64,000 nucleotides of DNA from CAJQQK01 sp963696075 (lineage in GTDB: Bacteria > Pseudomonadota > Alphaproteobacteria > Rhizobiales > Hyphomicrobiaceae), in NCBI GenBank assembly GCA_963696075.1, contig CAVOJD010000031.1, positions 1-64,000 on the forward strand, read 5' to 3'. Made by a program: the position numbers and the translations under genes. Below the pieces are notes generated by a model. The model made no database searches. It was given only the letters and a program-made list of their open reading frames with translations, and was not told the origin of the DNA. Below, one piece after another: positions 16,164-24,299 of this stretch; the stretch's first letter is position 1, and each line of letters begins with the position of its first letter.

Positions 16164-17849
16164 TCAGGAGGCGCGCAATCTGGTCTCGCCGGACGCCGGA
16201 TTGTTGCGGTTGGGGCCGTACGGGATGGAACTTTCTGCAGTGCGGTCGTAGTAGCGTTGTCCGGTTGCGGGCTGCGCCGGCGCCGGCTGTGTCGGCAACT
16301 GGTCCGTGCTTTCGTGAACGGGCAGGCTGGTCTGAGGATAGAGCTTGTCAAACTCCTCCAGGGCCGCGGCGATCGCGCTTTCGTTTCGCACGTCTCCGTT
16401 CTTGACCGTCCGAAGGGTCTTCAGAATGATCTTCAAGTCCAGCCAGAGGCTTGCGTTGCGAATATAGTAGAGGTCAAGGGCGAGCTTCTCGTCCGGCGTC
16501 ACGAGGTCGCCGCCGTTGACCTGTGCCCAGCCGGTGACGCCGGGGGCGATGGCGAGGCGCGCCGTCGTGCTGGTTGGCTGATCACACGGCAAAAGCGGGC
16601 GCGGGCCGATGATGGACATCTCGCCGATGACGATATTGTAGAGCTGTGGAAGCTCGTCGAGGCGCGTGCGCCGGATCAGGCGCGTCCACGTGGTTTGGCG
16701 CGCTTCGTCGGGCACGCGTTTGCCTTCGTTGTCGTAGGGCGCGAGCATGGTGCGGAACTTGTAGACATAGAAGTTGATGCCGTGGCGCCCGGGACGACGC
16801 TGCCAGAACAGCACCGGCGTGCCAATGGTGCACCGATTGACAGCCGCGACCAGCATCATGACGGGCAGGCTGCACAGTGCCAGCGTCGAGGCAACGACAA
16901 GGTCGATGGCGCGCTTGAGCCGGAAGTAGGCTGGAAGCTGGAGCTCGATCTCTTTGGCCTGGCCCTGACCGGCGGTCTGGCCTGCGTAGGTCACGATTTC
17001 GTCGTTGTCGGCCGGCGAGAGGTCCGAGCCGTGCTTGACGAAGCGCAGGATCTCATCGAGGAACTCAATCTTGACGCCATCGCGCTCGAGCTTGCGCAGG
17101 ATGGTTTGTGTGCCAAACGGAATGTCATCCCATTTGGAGCAGACGACGACCTTGTCGACGTCGATGCCGCGGACGGCGAATTCCTGCATGAAGTGCGGCA
17201 GGTGCTTGGCGTGACCTAGGACCGGGTGCGAGCGCAGACGGCGGCCATGGCGGCGCTCGTCGTTGCTGACGATGCCGACGATTTCAACGTTGCCGTTCGA
17301 GAGTTCGCTGACGGCGTTGGCATAGAATTCCGCAACACGGTTCACGCCGAATACGAGAACATGCTCGCGCTCGCGATGGCCAAGACGGTTCAGGCGAATG
17401 CGCACGTTGCGATCCTGGAAGTCGCGATGGAAGACGCGATAGCCGATCCGTGCGGTCAGAAGCGGCACGAGCAGGATCACGAAATGCAGGAACGGGACGG
17501 AGCGCGCGACGCCGAAGCTCCGGTTGATTGCGAAAACCAGGAAGGTGACCAGCATCACACTGACGGCGACGGCAATTGCCACACGCGCGAGGTCGGCCGG
17601 AGTGGTGTATTCCCAGATATCGAGACGCATTGAAAACAGCGGGAAAATTATCAAAGCAACCGCGAAGCTGGCGGCGACATAAACAATCGTGCCGTCGACT
17701 TCGTCCGGCGACAAAGCAAAATCATTTCTGAGCATAATCGCAATGAGCGGAGCCAATGCAGCCCAAAGTAGATCATGGGAGAGACCGACCCCAGGGGCAC
17801 TCGGGAACCGTTCGCGCAGCCAATGTTGCATATCTGTCACGCCATACAT
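16164..17849 (-). CDS. Undecaprenyl-phosphate sugar-1-phosphate transferase (WbaP/WcaJ-type polyPGT)
   Basis: Initiates repeat-unit assembly by moving a sugar-1-phosphate from a UDP-sugar to undecaprenyl phosphate. 561 residues: four N-terminal membrane helices (about 25-160), a CoA-binding-like Rossmann domain (VLVFGVNRVAEFYANAV, then VEIVGIVSND), a further membrane hairpin (about 325-345) and the bacterial sugar transferase domain with KFRTM, RRTRLDELPQLYNIVIGEMS (starting RRTRLDELPQ), GPRPLLPCD and PGVTGWAQVNG. The Pro/Gln-rich C-terminal ~55 residues are extra. Met at 17831 is an alternative start. The first sugar cannot be predicted reliably. Confidence 0.92.
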   Translation of the reverse strand: MYGVTDMQHWLRERFPSAPGVGLSHDLLWAALAPLIAIMLRNDFALSPDEVDGTIVYVAASFAVALIIFPLFSMRLDIWEYTTPADLARVAIAVAVSVMLVTFLVFAINRSFGVARSVPFLHFVILLVPLLTARIGYRVFHRDFQDRNVRIRLNRLGHREREHVLVFGVNRVAEFYANAVSELSNGNVEIVGIVSNDERRHGRRLRSHPVLGHAKHLPHFMQEFAVRGIDVDKVVVCSKWDDIPFGTQTILRKLERDGVKIEFLDEILRFVKHGSDLSPADNDEIVTYAGQTAGQGQAKEIELQLPAYFRLKRAIDLVVASTLALCSLPVMMLVAAVNRCTIGTPVLFWQRRPGRHGINFYVYKFRTMLAPYDNEGKRVPDEARQTTWTRLIRRTRLDELPQLYNIVIGEMSIIGPRPLLPCDQPTSTTARLAIAPGVTGWAQVNGGDLVTPDEKLALDLYYIRNASLWLDLKIILKTLRTVKNGDVRNESAIAAALEEFDKLYPQTSLPVHESTDQLPTQPAPAQPATGQRYYDRTAESSIPYGPNRNNPASGETRLRAS

Positions 17850-18606
17850 TGAAATTCTGGTGTGGGCCGCTCGGACAAACGGCGTCGAGCGCCGGCTGCT
17901 TTCTCTGGCTGATCCTCAGATCGCGCCAACGCTTCCGGACCCCTACAACAGGGCATTTCAATGAGGTTAACAATAGCCGGTCGGCGGTGTCCGAAGGGGG
18001 AGATGCGGCAACGCAACACTCAAACAATGTGGCGTGATCTGACGGTTGTGTTGCGAATTTAATACTATGATTTGAGCTTACGTGCAGGTGGGCGACTGCT
18101 CGGAATTGAGGCAGCGGATGCGAGCTTTCAATGCCTTTTCTTTTTTGTTGTTTTTTCGATTGTTAGGTCTTTTTTCTAATGTTTTTTGTTAGGTATTGGC
18201 GGTCGGTGCTTTCGATTGCCAATTGCAACTTTAGGTGTTGACAGCGAAGGCGCACACCTTCCGTTGCAGAATCCGGGAACATGATGCTTCGAGAAAAATG
18301 TCCGGACAAAAATATTTTTAGATTCTTTTTGGGCCTCGGAGCTTCGTCGCGAGAGCCGAGGACGTTGGGTGCTTGTTTTGGCGCCGCCATCAGCGCCTGT
18401 TTTTTGCTGGTGGAGGGGGGATGCGAAATCGGGTTCGCTTGCGGCCCACTGCAAATTGCGATTGGGCGGCGGCGGAGCGTTTCGAGCACTCCAAGTGCTG
18501 GTCGGCCGATATTGCGGGGGGCCTGGTTCGGGTCCGAGCTGGCGCAGAGTGGGTTTGCACCGGATCCTGTCTGAGAGCACTTGACTGGAGTTCGCGGGCA
18601 AATGAC
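17850..18606. other. Long intergenic region with an AT-rich core
   Basis: About 760 bases upstream of the sugar transferase gene (transcribed leftward) without a supportable gene. Around 18040-18340 the base composition changes to T-rich tracts (for example tttttcgattgttaggtctt), unlike the GC-rich surroundings. Open frames here lack SD sequences and any recognisable protein features. A promoter/regulatory region for the transferase or a remnant of lost DNA are both possible. Confidence 0.5.
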
Positions 18607-18636
18607 CGGGGCCGCGCGTTGGGCGTCGCGGCCCCG
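18607..18636. terminator. GC-rich hairpin after the Ldh-family gene
   Basis: Arms cggggccgcg (18607-18616) and cgcggccccg (18627-18636) form a perfect 10-bp stem 11 bases beyond the minus-strand stop at 18648. No T-run follows in the direction of transcription, so it may be a weak intrinsic terminator or an mRNA 3'-end stabiliser. Confidence 0.45.
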
Positions 18637-18647
18637 AACTTTGCGGC

Positions 18648-19733
18648 TTACTTGTGCCAGGGTGCGGTCAGTCCGCTCTTCTCGAGCAGCGGCTGCAACA
18701 TGTCCTGCGTGTCTTGACCAATGGATAGGCCGCTCTTGATGTTTTCGTCGAAGTGCTGCCAGCGAACTTCGCCGGGAAGGAGGACGTCGCCTTCTGAACC
18801 CGCTGCGCGGATTGCGGCGACGAACTGATCCATGCGGCTGTCGAGCAATTCGGTCGGCATGAAGCGCTTCAGGTCGAGGACGAGGATAAAGTGGCCGATG
18901 TCGGCTGAACGCTCGAAGTTGTTGTACATCGAGGTGACGCCCTGGCAGATGCCGGCGCCGGTGATCACGCCGGATAGAACCTCCACCATCAGGGCGAGGC
19001 CGTAGCCTTTGGCGCCGCCGAAGGGCAGCATCGTGCCGGCCGCGACTTTTGCCGGATCGGTGATCGGCTGGCCTTCGGTGTCGATGGCGATGCCGGGAGG
19101 CAGCGACCAGCCTTTCATTTGATATTCGCGAATGAGGGAGCCGGCGCTTGCCGCTGTCGCCATGTCGACCAGCAAACTGCGGCGGCCGTTGCCAAGGGGG
19201 AGGCCGAAGGCGAACGGGTTGGTGCCCATGACGGGTTTGATGCCGCCGTGGGCGGTCACCTTGGGGAAGGAGTTGGTGAGGACCATGGCCGCCATGCCGG
19301 CCTCGGCGGCCATGTTTATGAAATAGGCGTTGGCGCCGAAGAAGTTCGAATTACGCACGGCGACAACACCAACGCCGCTCGTTCGGGCGAGTTCGATCGC
19401 GCGTTCTGTCGCGCGGGTGGCGACGTGATGGCCGAAGCCAGCATCGCCATCGAGAAGGTTTACGGCCGGTGCGGTTTCCTCGAATTGGAGACGGCACGGG
19501 GTGTTGATGACGCCGGCCTCGATGCGGCGCATCAGAACGGGAAGCCGGGAGATGCCGAAATTCGGACGGCCGACGAGTTCGCACCAAAGCATGGCATCGG
19601 CGACGGTTTCGATCTGCTCATCATCGACGCCGTTCGTGCGCATCACGTCGCAGGCGAATGCGCGGATCTCGGAGGGGGCGTAACGCCGTTCGCCGAAGGT
19701 GGTGTGTTCCTGGGTGCGGGCTGGCTGGTTCAT
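18648..19733 (-). CDS. Ldh-family (malate/L-lactate/sulfolactate-type) NAD(P)-dependent oxidoreductase
   Basis: 361-residue member of the type-2 malate/L-lactate dehydrogenase family, which also includes ureidoglycolate, 2,3-diketo-L-gulonate and sulfolactate dehydrogenases. Recognised by the helical N-terminus with LVGRPNFGISRLPVLMRRIEAG (usual form G-xx-SHGxxR, here NFGISR, so the catalytic His of SHG is replaced), DGDAGFGHHVATRA, VAVRNSNFFGANAYF, MAAMVLTNSFP, GTNPFAFGLP and LPFGGAKGYGLALMVE. The altered SHG segment and SNFFG (usually SxHFG) mean that canonical lactate/malate activity is doubtful. Last gene of the six-gene sugar-acid run. Confidence 0.82.
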   Translation of the reverse strand: MNQPARTQEHTTFGERRYAPSEIRAFACDVMRTNGVDDEQIETVADAMLWCELVGRPNFGISRLPVLMRRIEAGVINTPCRLQFEETAPAVNLLDGDAGFGHHVATRATERAIELARTSGVGVVAVRNSNFFGANAYFINMAAEAGMAAMVLTNSFPKVTAHGGIKPVMGTNPFAFGLPLGNGRRSLLVDMATAASAGSLIREYQMKGWSLPPGIAIDTEGQPITDPAKVAAGTMLPFGGAKGYGLALMVEVLSGVITGAGICQGVTSMYNNFERSADIGHFILVLDLKRFMPTELLDSRMDQFVAAIRAAGSEGDVLLPGEVRWQHFDENIKSGLSIGQDTQDMLQPLLEKSGLTAPWHK

Positions 19734-19775
19734 CGTTCTACTTCCGGACGGGGGCTGACAAACGTGTTCGCATCT

Positions 19776-19831
19776 GGGGCGCGGAACTTGGGGCGCGGAA
19801 TTTGGGGCGATTAAATTGGGGGGCAGGAACA
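19776..19831. repeat. Tandem 14-bp degenerate repeat, four units
   Basis: Consecutive 14-base units ggggcgcggaactt, ggggcgcggaattt, ggggcgattaaatt and ggggggcaggaaca, with decay along the array. Lies in the 130-base gap between the SIS-domain gene and the Ldh-family gene. Confidence 0.75.
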
Positions 19832-19863
19832 GTCCCGGCGCCCCCGGCCGGTGAAGTGCGGCG

Positions 19864-20484
19864 CTAGAATTTGCGCTCGCGAATGAGCGCCTCGCTCATG
19901 TGGGCCTGGCGAATATATTGCGCCAGGAGGTGCATGAGGGATTGGTGCGTGTCTTCGATGACGCCATAGTTGTCGGCTTCGACGTGAAGATTTACATCGG
20001 CGATCTCGGAAGAGCGGCCGCCGGAAAATCCTGTCATCGAGATGGTCGGAATGCCGTTTTCCTTTGCCCACTGAACCGCGCGGACGATGTTTTCCGAGTT
20101 TCCGGACGACGAGATCGTGATCAACGCGTCGCCGGGTTTGGCGAGGCTGCGCAGTTGGTAGGCGAAAATCTCGTCGTAGGAGATGTCGTTGCCGATGGCG
20201 GTGATGATCTCAACGTTCGAGGCGAGCGAGTAGATCCGCGATTTGAGCTCGGTGTCGGTGCGCACCAGCTTGCAGTGATCACACACGAGGTGATTTGCGA
20301 TTGCAGCGGAGCCGCCGTTACCGCAGGAAAAGACCATGCCGCCGTTGCGATAGACCTCGGTGAGGATGTCGGCGGCGCCCTGGACGGCTTTGCTGTCGAC
20401 AGAGCGTGCGGCTGCCGCGATCTGTTCAAAGTAGCTGTGGGCGTAGAGCCCGGCGCTGTCGAATTTGGAGTCGGGGAAGGACAT
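19864..20484 (-). CDS. SIS-domain sugar isomerase (sedoheptulose-7-phosphate isomerase/GmhA-like)
   Basis: 206 residues with one SIS fold. The phosphosugar site reads MVFSCGNGGSAAIANHLVCD, then AIGND, SSSGNSENIVRAV and MTGFSGG, matching phosphoheptose isomerases, with HQSLMHLLAQYI near the C-terminus. GmhA makes heptose phosphates for LPS or capsule; here it could instead isomerise another phosphosugar of the embedded pathway. ATG 20484 shares one base with the stop of the upstream aldolase gene (TGATG), so it is translationally coupled; the longer open frame upstream encodes Arg-rich nonsense antisense to the aldolase reading frame and is rejected. Confidence 0.87.
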   Translation of the reverse strand: MSFPDSKFDSAGLYAHSYFEQIAAAARSVDSKAVQGAADILTEVYRNGGMVFSCGNGGSAAIANHLVCDHCKLVRTDTELKSRIYSLASNVEIITAIGNDISYDEIFAYQLRSLAKPGDALITISSSGNSENIVRAVQWAKENGIPTISMTGFSGGRSSEIADVNLHVEADNYGVIEDTHQSLMHLLAQYIRQAHMSEALIRERKF

Positions 20485-21281
20485 CACAGCCCCTCCTTGT
20501 CGAGGGCTGCGCGGACATCGGTTACTTCCTGCTTGGCTTTCTGCATCAAGAAGCGGTCGTCGCTTTGCAGGGAGGTGAGCTGGAAGCCCTGACGGATCAT
20601 CTCGACGGCAACGTCGACGGAGTTGGTGTGGATGCCGGCGGGAACACCGTATTTCTTGCACGTCTGGAGGATATGGTTGCGGGCTTCGACGACGGCGGGG
20701 TCGGATTGTCCCTTGCGAGGTTCGGAGCCAAGCGCCATCGCGAGGTCAGATGGGCCGACGTAGACGGCGCCGATGCCTTCGACCTGGAGAATGGCGTCGA
20801 GATTGTCGATCGCCTGGCGGGTTTCGATCTGCGGGATCACAAGGGTCTCGTCATCGGCGTGGTTGTGATAGTCGCCGCCGCCGTGGGTCGCGCCGCCGGC
20901 ATAGTATTTCGCGCGGATCGGGCCAAAGCTGCGAATGCCTTTCGGCGGGTATTTGCCGGCTGCCACAAGAGCTGCGGCGTCATCGACGGTGTTGATCATC
21001 GGGCAGATCACGCCGTAGGCGCCGGCGTCGAGTGCCTTCATGACCTGGTTGGGATCATTCCATGAGACGCGCATCATCGGGATCACGCGGGTGGTCGAGA
21101 TCGCCTGCAGCATGTGGATGGCCATCTGGTAGTCGATGACGCCGTGCTGAGTGTCGATGGTGATCGAGTCGAAGCCCTGATGCGCCATCACTTCGGCTGA
21201 GAACGAACTGGGGATCGAGCACCAACCGTTGAGGACGGCACCGCCTGAGGCCCAAATTTCTTTCAGTGTGTTTTTTCTCAT
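20484..21281 (-). CDS. HpcH/HpaI-family aldolase
   Basis: 265-residue class II pyruvate-type aldolase of the HpcH/HpaI/GarL family, which cleaves or forms 2-keto-3-deoxy acids using a divalent metal. Visible: FDSITIDTQHG (DxQHG, catalytic His), MMRVSWND, GAYGVICPMINT, PPKGIRSFGPIRA, the metal-binding Glu in PQIETRQA and Asp in VYVGPSDLAMALG. A good SD (AAGGAG) precedes ATG 21281. One-base stop/start overlap couples it to the SIS isomerase gene. Substrate unknown; the family includes 2-keto-3-deoxyglucarate and 4-hydroxy-2-oxo-heptanedioate aldolases. Confidence 0.9.
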   Translation of the reverse strand: MRKNTLKEIWASGGAVLNGWCSIPSSFSAEVMAHQGFDSITIDTQHGVIDYQMAIHMLQAISTTRVIPMMRVSWNDPNQVMKALDAGAYGVICPMINTVDDAAALVAAGKYPPKGIRSFGPIRAKYYAGGATHGGGDYHNHADDETLVIPQIETRQAIDNLDAILQVEGIGAVYVGPSDLAMALGSEPRKGQSDPAVVEARNHILQTCKKYGVPAGIHTNSVDVAVEMIRQGFQLTSLQSDDRFLMQKAKQEVTDVRAALDKEGL

Positions 21282-21349
21282 TTCGGCAACTCCTTACTTG
21301 AGAACTTTGCGAGTGCGCTTTGTTGGAACAAGGATTCGAGGGTGTCCGC

Positions 21350-22066
21350 TTACGGAGTGCTGAGCACCTTCAGGTTGACGCCGGCCTTGTTGACGAGAAG
21401 GCGAAGCGGGATTTCACGGATGGGGCCGGGCTGTTTCGCGCGTAGATACTGGGCGTGCTTTTCGGCGCCGCTGTAGAGCAGGTAGAGCGCGCGGGAGGCG
21501 TGTAGTGCTGGCGCGGTCAGGCTCATGCGAGCGGTGCGTTCGCCGCGGGCGGGGACGGGGATGCACCATCCATCGGTCGCGTCGACTTCGGGGTCGCCGG
21601 GAAAGAGTGAGGCGATGTGGCCGTCCTCGCCCATGCCGAGGTAGGTGGCATCGAATAGGGGGCGTCGTTCGCCTTGATCCGCGGCGCCGGCGCTTTCGGC
21701 GATCTCCTGGAGGCGGGCCTGACAGGCCTTGTGCCCGGCTTCGGGGGTTGGCTCACCGCCATAGAAGGGAACAAAGCGGGCTGCGGCCGCGGGGCCGGTG
21801 AGCAGTTCGCGGCGGACCATTGCGGCATTCGAGGCGGGATCGGTTTCGGGCACCCAGCGTTCGTCGGTGAGGGTGATGGTGATGCGCGACCAGTCGACGT
21901 TGCTGTCGCGAAGGTGCTTGAAGACAGTTGCGGGGGTTCGACCGCCCGAGACGGCGATGACGCCGTGTCCGCGGGCTTCGATGGCGTGGGCGAGGCAATC
22001 GCTCAGGTCGCGTGCCAGCGTCTGGGCTGCGCTTTCGAGATCCTTGAAGCGTTGCTCCGTGATCAT
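21350..22066 (-). CDS. pgl: 6-phosphogluconolactonase
   Basis: Hydrolyses 6-phosphoglucono-1,5-lactone or a related sugar-phosphate lactone. DevB/Pgl family features: AVSGGRTPATVFKHL, LTDERWVP, the Asn-containing SNAAMV segment, YLGMGEDGHIASLFPG and the PALHASRALYLLYSG region. Start ATG 22066 (238 residues) is chosen because GGGGTGA lies just upstream, four bases after the preceding stop; an upstream start at 22114 would overlap the dehydrogenase gene. No zwf or edd neighbour is present, so this is not the usual Entner-Doudoroff cluster; it sits between a 2-hydroxyacid dehydrogenase and an aldolase. Confidence 0.9.
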   Translation of the reverse strand: MITEQRFKDLESAAQTLARDLSDCLAHAIEARGHGVIAVSGGRTPATVFKHLRDSNVDWSRITITLTDERWVPETDPASNAAMVRRELLTGPAAAARFVPFYGGEPTPEAGHKACQARLQEIAESAGAADQGERRPLFDATYLGMGEDGHIASLFPGDPEVDATDGWCIPVPARGERTARMSLTAPALHASRALYLLYSGAEKHAQYLRAKQPGPIREIPLRLLVNKAGVNLKVLSTP

Positions 22067-22070
22067 GCCG

Positions 22071-23027
22071 TCACCCCGCCGGTCGGTTGTCGGCGTCGGG
22101 AAGGGCGTGTTCATCGAGGCCGGCGATGGCGGCGCGGCCCATCGCGAGGATCGCTTCGTCCGTGCTGCCGCCGATGTGGGGTGTTCCGAGGAAGTTCGGG
22201 AGTTTGAACAGTTCCCAATCTTGCGGGGGTTCGATGGCGAAGACGTCGAAAGCTGCGGCTTGGAGATGTCTTTCCTGCAGGGCTGCCTTCAAGGCTGCCT
22301 CATCGACAAGGCCGCCGCGTGCGGCGTTGATCAGTATTGCGCCGCGGCGCATGCGTGCGATCGTCCCGGCGTTGATGATGTGGTGGGTCGCCGGGTTGAG
22401 GGGAATGTGGAGGGTGACGATGTCGGAGGCTTCAAGAAGCTCGTCGAGGGAGACGGGTTCGACGCCGTTCTCAGCGTAGAATTCGGGGAAGTCGCGAATG
22501 TCGTTTGCCAGAATTCGACAGCCGAATGGTGCGAGAAGGCCGGTCAGGTCCTTGCCGATGTGACCGCAGCCGACAATGCCGATGGTGCGGCCGGTGAGCT
22601 GACGGCCCTTTTTGTTCTGCCAGGTTTCCGAGCGCAGGTCGCGGTCACATTCGGGGACCAGGTGGAGCAGCGAGATCATGAAGCCGAGCACCAGTTCGGC
22701 GACCGAGCGGCGGTTGACGCCGCCCGTCCAGCCGAGATGGACGCCGTGACGGGCCATGGCCTCCATGTCGATCATGTCGAGGCCGACGCCGTACTTCGCG
22801 ACGACGTCGAGTTCCGGGACAGCCGAGAGCAGGGCATCGTCGACGGTTTCGAGGCCGGTAATGACCTTGCGGCGGCCGCGAAGGAAATCGATGAGGGCCT
22901 CTCCATGAAGGGAGAGGCCTTCATCATTGAAGCGGACGTTGTCGTATTTTGCGATCAGCTCCTCGCGCAAGATCGGGTGGCGCGAGAATGACCTTGAGGT
23001 GACGGCAATCGGTGTGTTGTCCGGCAT
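22071..23027 (-). CDS. D-isomer-specific 2-hydroxyacid dehydrogenase (phosphoglycerate dehydrogenase-like)
   Basis: 318 residues of the SerA/2-hydroxyacid dehydrogenase family, reducing or oxidising 2-keto acids with NAD(P). Cofactor loop GIVGCGHIGKDL, catalytic Arg in NAARGGLVDE, Glu in AFDVFAIEPP and His in GTPHIGGSTDE are all present. It lacks the C-terminal ACT/ASB domains of SerA, so it is unlikely to be the main serine-pathway enzyme. Located between Gfo/Idh/MocA and Pgl genes on the same strand with short gaps, suggesting a role in sugar-acid metabolism or in making an unusual polymer sugar. Confidence 0.88.
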   Translation of the reverse strand: MPDNTPIAVTSRSFSRHPILREELIAKYDNVRFNDEGLSLHGEALIDFLRGRRKVITGLETVDDALLSAVPELDVVAKYGVGLDMIDMEAMARHGVHLGWTGGVNRRSVAELVLGFMISLLHLVPECDRDLRSETWQNKKGRQLTGRTIGIVGCGHIGKDLTGLLAPFGCRILANDIRDFPEFYAENGVEPVSLDELLEASDIVTLHIPLNPATHHIINAGTIARMRRGAILINAARGGLVDEAALKAALQERHLQAAAFDVFAIEPPQDWELFKLPNFLGTPHIGGSTDEAILAMGRAAIAGLDEHALPDADNRPAG

Positions 23028-23056
23028 GGAACTCTACGTACTCTACTTGGCCTATG

Positions 23057-24133
23057 CTACTTGGCGTGGAGGCCTGTCTCGGTTGGGTTGTCCGTACGAG
23101 ATGGTCTTGTTTCGCGGGTCGGCACGGGCGGTTGATAGGCCTCGTCGGCGCGGTAAATGTCGAAGACCAGCTTCATGGTTTCGTAGGCATCGCGCGAGGT
23201 GCCGTTCCTGATCGGCTTGCCGGTGCGAACGGATGTGACGAATTCTTCGAGCTCAAGATCCCAGGAGGGGTCGGTGTTGAAGAAGGTGCGCTCCTCGGGT
23301 GGGTTGCCGATTGCGGAACCCTGGTGCTTGCGAGCCTGGATCAGCCATTCGTCACGGTAGGAGCGGGTGGAGGAGGGCATGCCGTCGACGATAACGTAGC
23401 CGTCTTCCATGAAGATCTCGAGGGTAAAGCGGTGCTTCCACTGCGTGAAGGATGAATGCAGCATCGCAATGCGATCTTTCTCGTCACGCAGCAGCGCGAA
23501 GGCATTATCTTCGGCCGGGTAATCCCAATAGGCGCGGGTGCACATGCTTTTCACTTCGCGGAATTCACCGCAGAAGTGACGAAACAGATCGAGCATGTGG
23601 ATGCCTTGATCGAGAAGGATACCGCCGCCGGCAACGTCGGGCTTGAGGCGCCATTCATCGGTTTGGCCAGACCCTTCGGCCTTGCCGTAAACGCCGCGCA
23701 TCCAAAGAATGCGGCCGTATTTTCTGTTCTCGATGATCTTTTTCGCTTCCATGATGCCGTAGTGGTAGCGGTGGTTGAAACCGACTTTCAGCATCTGGCC
23801 GGGGTTGCGCTCTTCGGCAGCCATGATCTGGGCAACGCCGTCGAGATCGCGTCCGGGAGGCTTTTCGCAGAAGACGTGCTTGCCGGCGTCGAGTGCTGCG
23901 CAGGCTATCTCGGGAATGAAGCGATTGGGGGTGCACACGAACACGGCGTCGACGTCGGAGTCGATGACGGCACGATAATCTTTGAGCAGCTTGACGTCGT
24001 CGTAACCGGATTTGGGCGGGTTCGGGTCGGTGGCGGAAACCACAATCGCGTCATCGCGCTTGCGGATCGAGTCCGCGCGAATTCCCCCCATCTTGCCGAG
24101 GCCTACGATTCCGAATTTCAGTGGCGGTAACAT
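23057..24133 (-). CDS. Gfo/Idh/MocA-family sugar oxidoreductase
   Basis: About 358 residues. N-terminal Rossmann fold GIVGLGKMGGIRADSI, then AVFVCTPNRFIPEIACAAL and the family EKP motif in KHVFCEKPPGRDL; the C-terminal alpha/beta domain holds NHRYHYG and the catalytic GGGILLDQGIHMLDL (DxGxH). Such enzymes oxidise or reduce sugars and sugar nucleotides (for example WbpB or myo-inositol dehydrogenase). Two ATGs are close together; ATG 24133 has GAGG at proper spacing while ATG 24139 is too close to it. First gene of the leftward six-gene run. Confidence 0.88.
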   Translation of the reverse strand: MLPPLKFGIVGLGKMGGIRADSIRKRDDAIVVSATDPNPPKSGYDDVKLLKDYRAVIDSDVDAVFVCTPNRFIPEIACAALDAGKHVFCEKPPGRDLDGVAQIMAAEERNPGQMLKVGFNHRYHYGIMEAKKIIENRKYGRILWMRGVYGKAEGSGQTDEWRLKPDVAGGGILLDQGIHMLDLFRHFCGEFREVKSMCTRAYWDYPAEDNAFALLRDEKDRIAMLHSSFTQWKHRFTLEIFMEDGYVIVDGMPSSTRSYRDEWLIQARKHQGSAIGNPPEERTFFNTDPSWDLELEEFVTSVRTGKPIRNGTSRDAYETMKLVFDIYRADEAYQPPVPTRETRPSRTDNPTETGLHAK

Positions 24134-24299
24134 ACTCATACCCTCTTGCTGGCCCTCTTGCTGGCAACTGTTGGTTCGACGAGGTGGGCGGTCGTTTGCA
24201 TGCAGCCTGACTCGGGACTGCGATGCGGCTTCAAAATTGTTTCCGTCTAAAACAGTCCTCTTTCATGGAAATCTGCAGCCAGACGTGTCCTGGCCGACG

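Noticed and set aside
16080..17219. + strand open frame of 379 codons over the sugar-transferase gene
   Set aside because: Antisense shadow; the minus-strand transferase has all domain motifs.
20485..20661. 59-residue N-terminal extension of the SIS isomerase
   Set aside because: It overlaps the aldolase gene and is Arg-rich; the one-base stop/start overlap at 20484 fits translational coupling.
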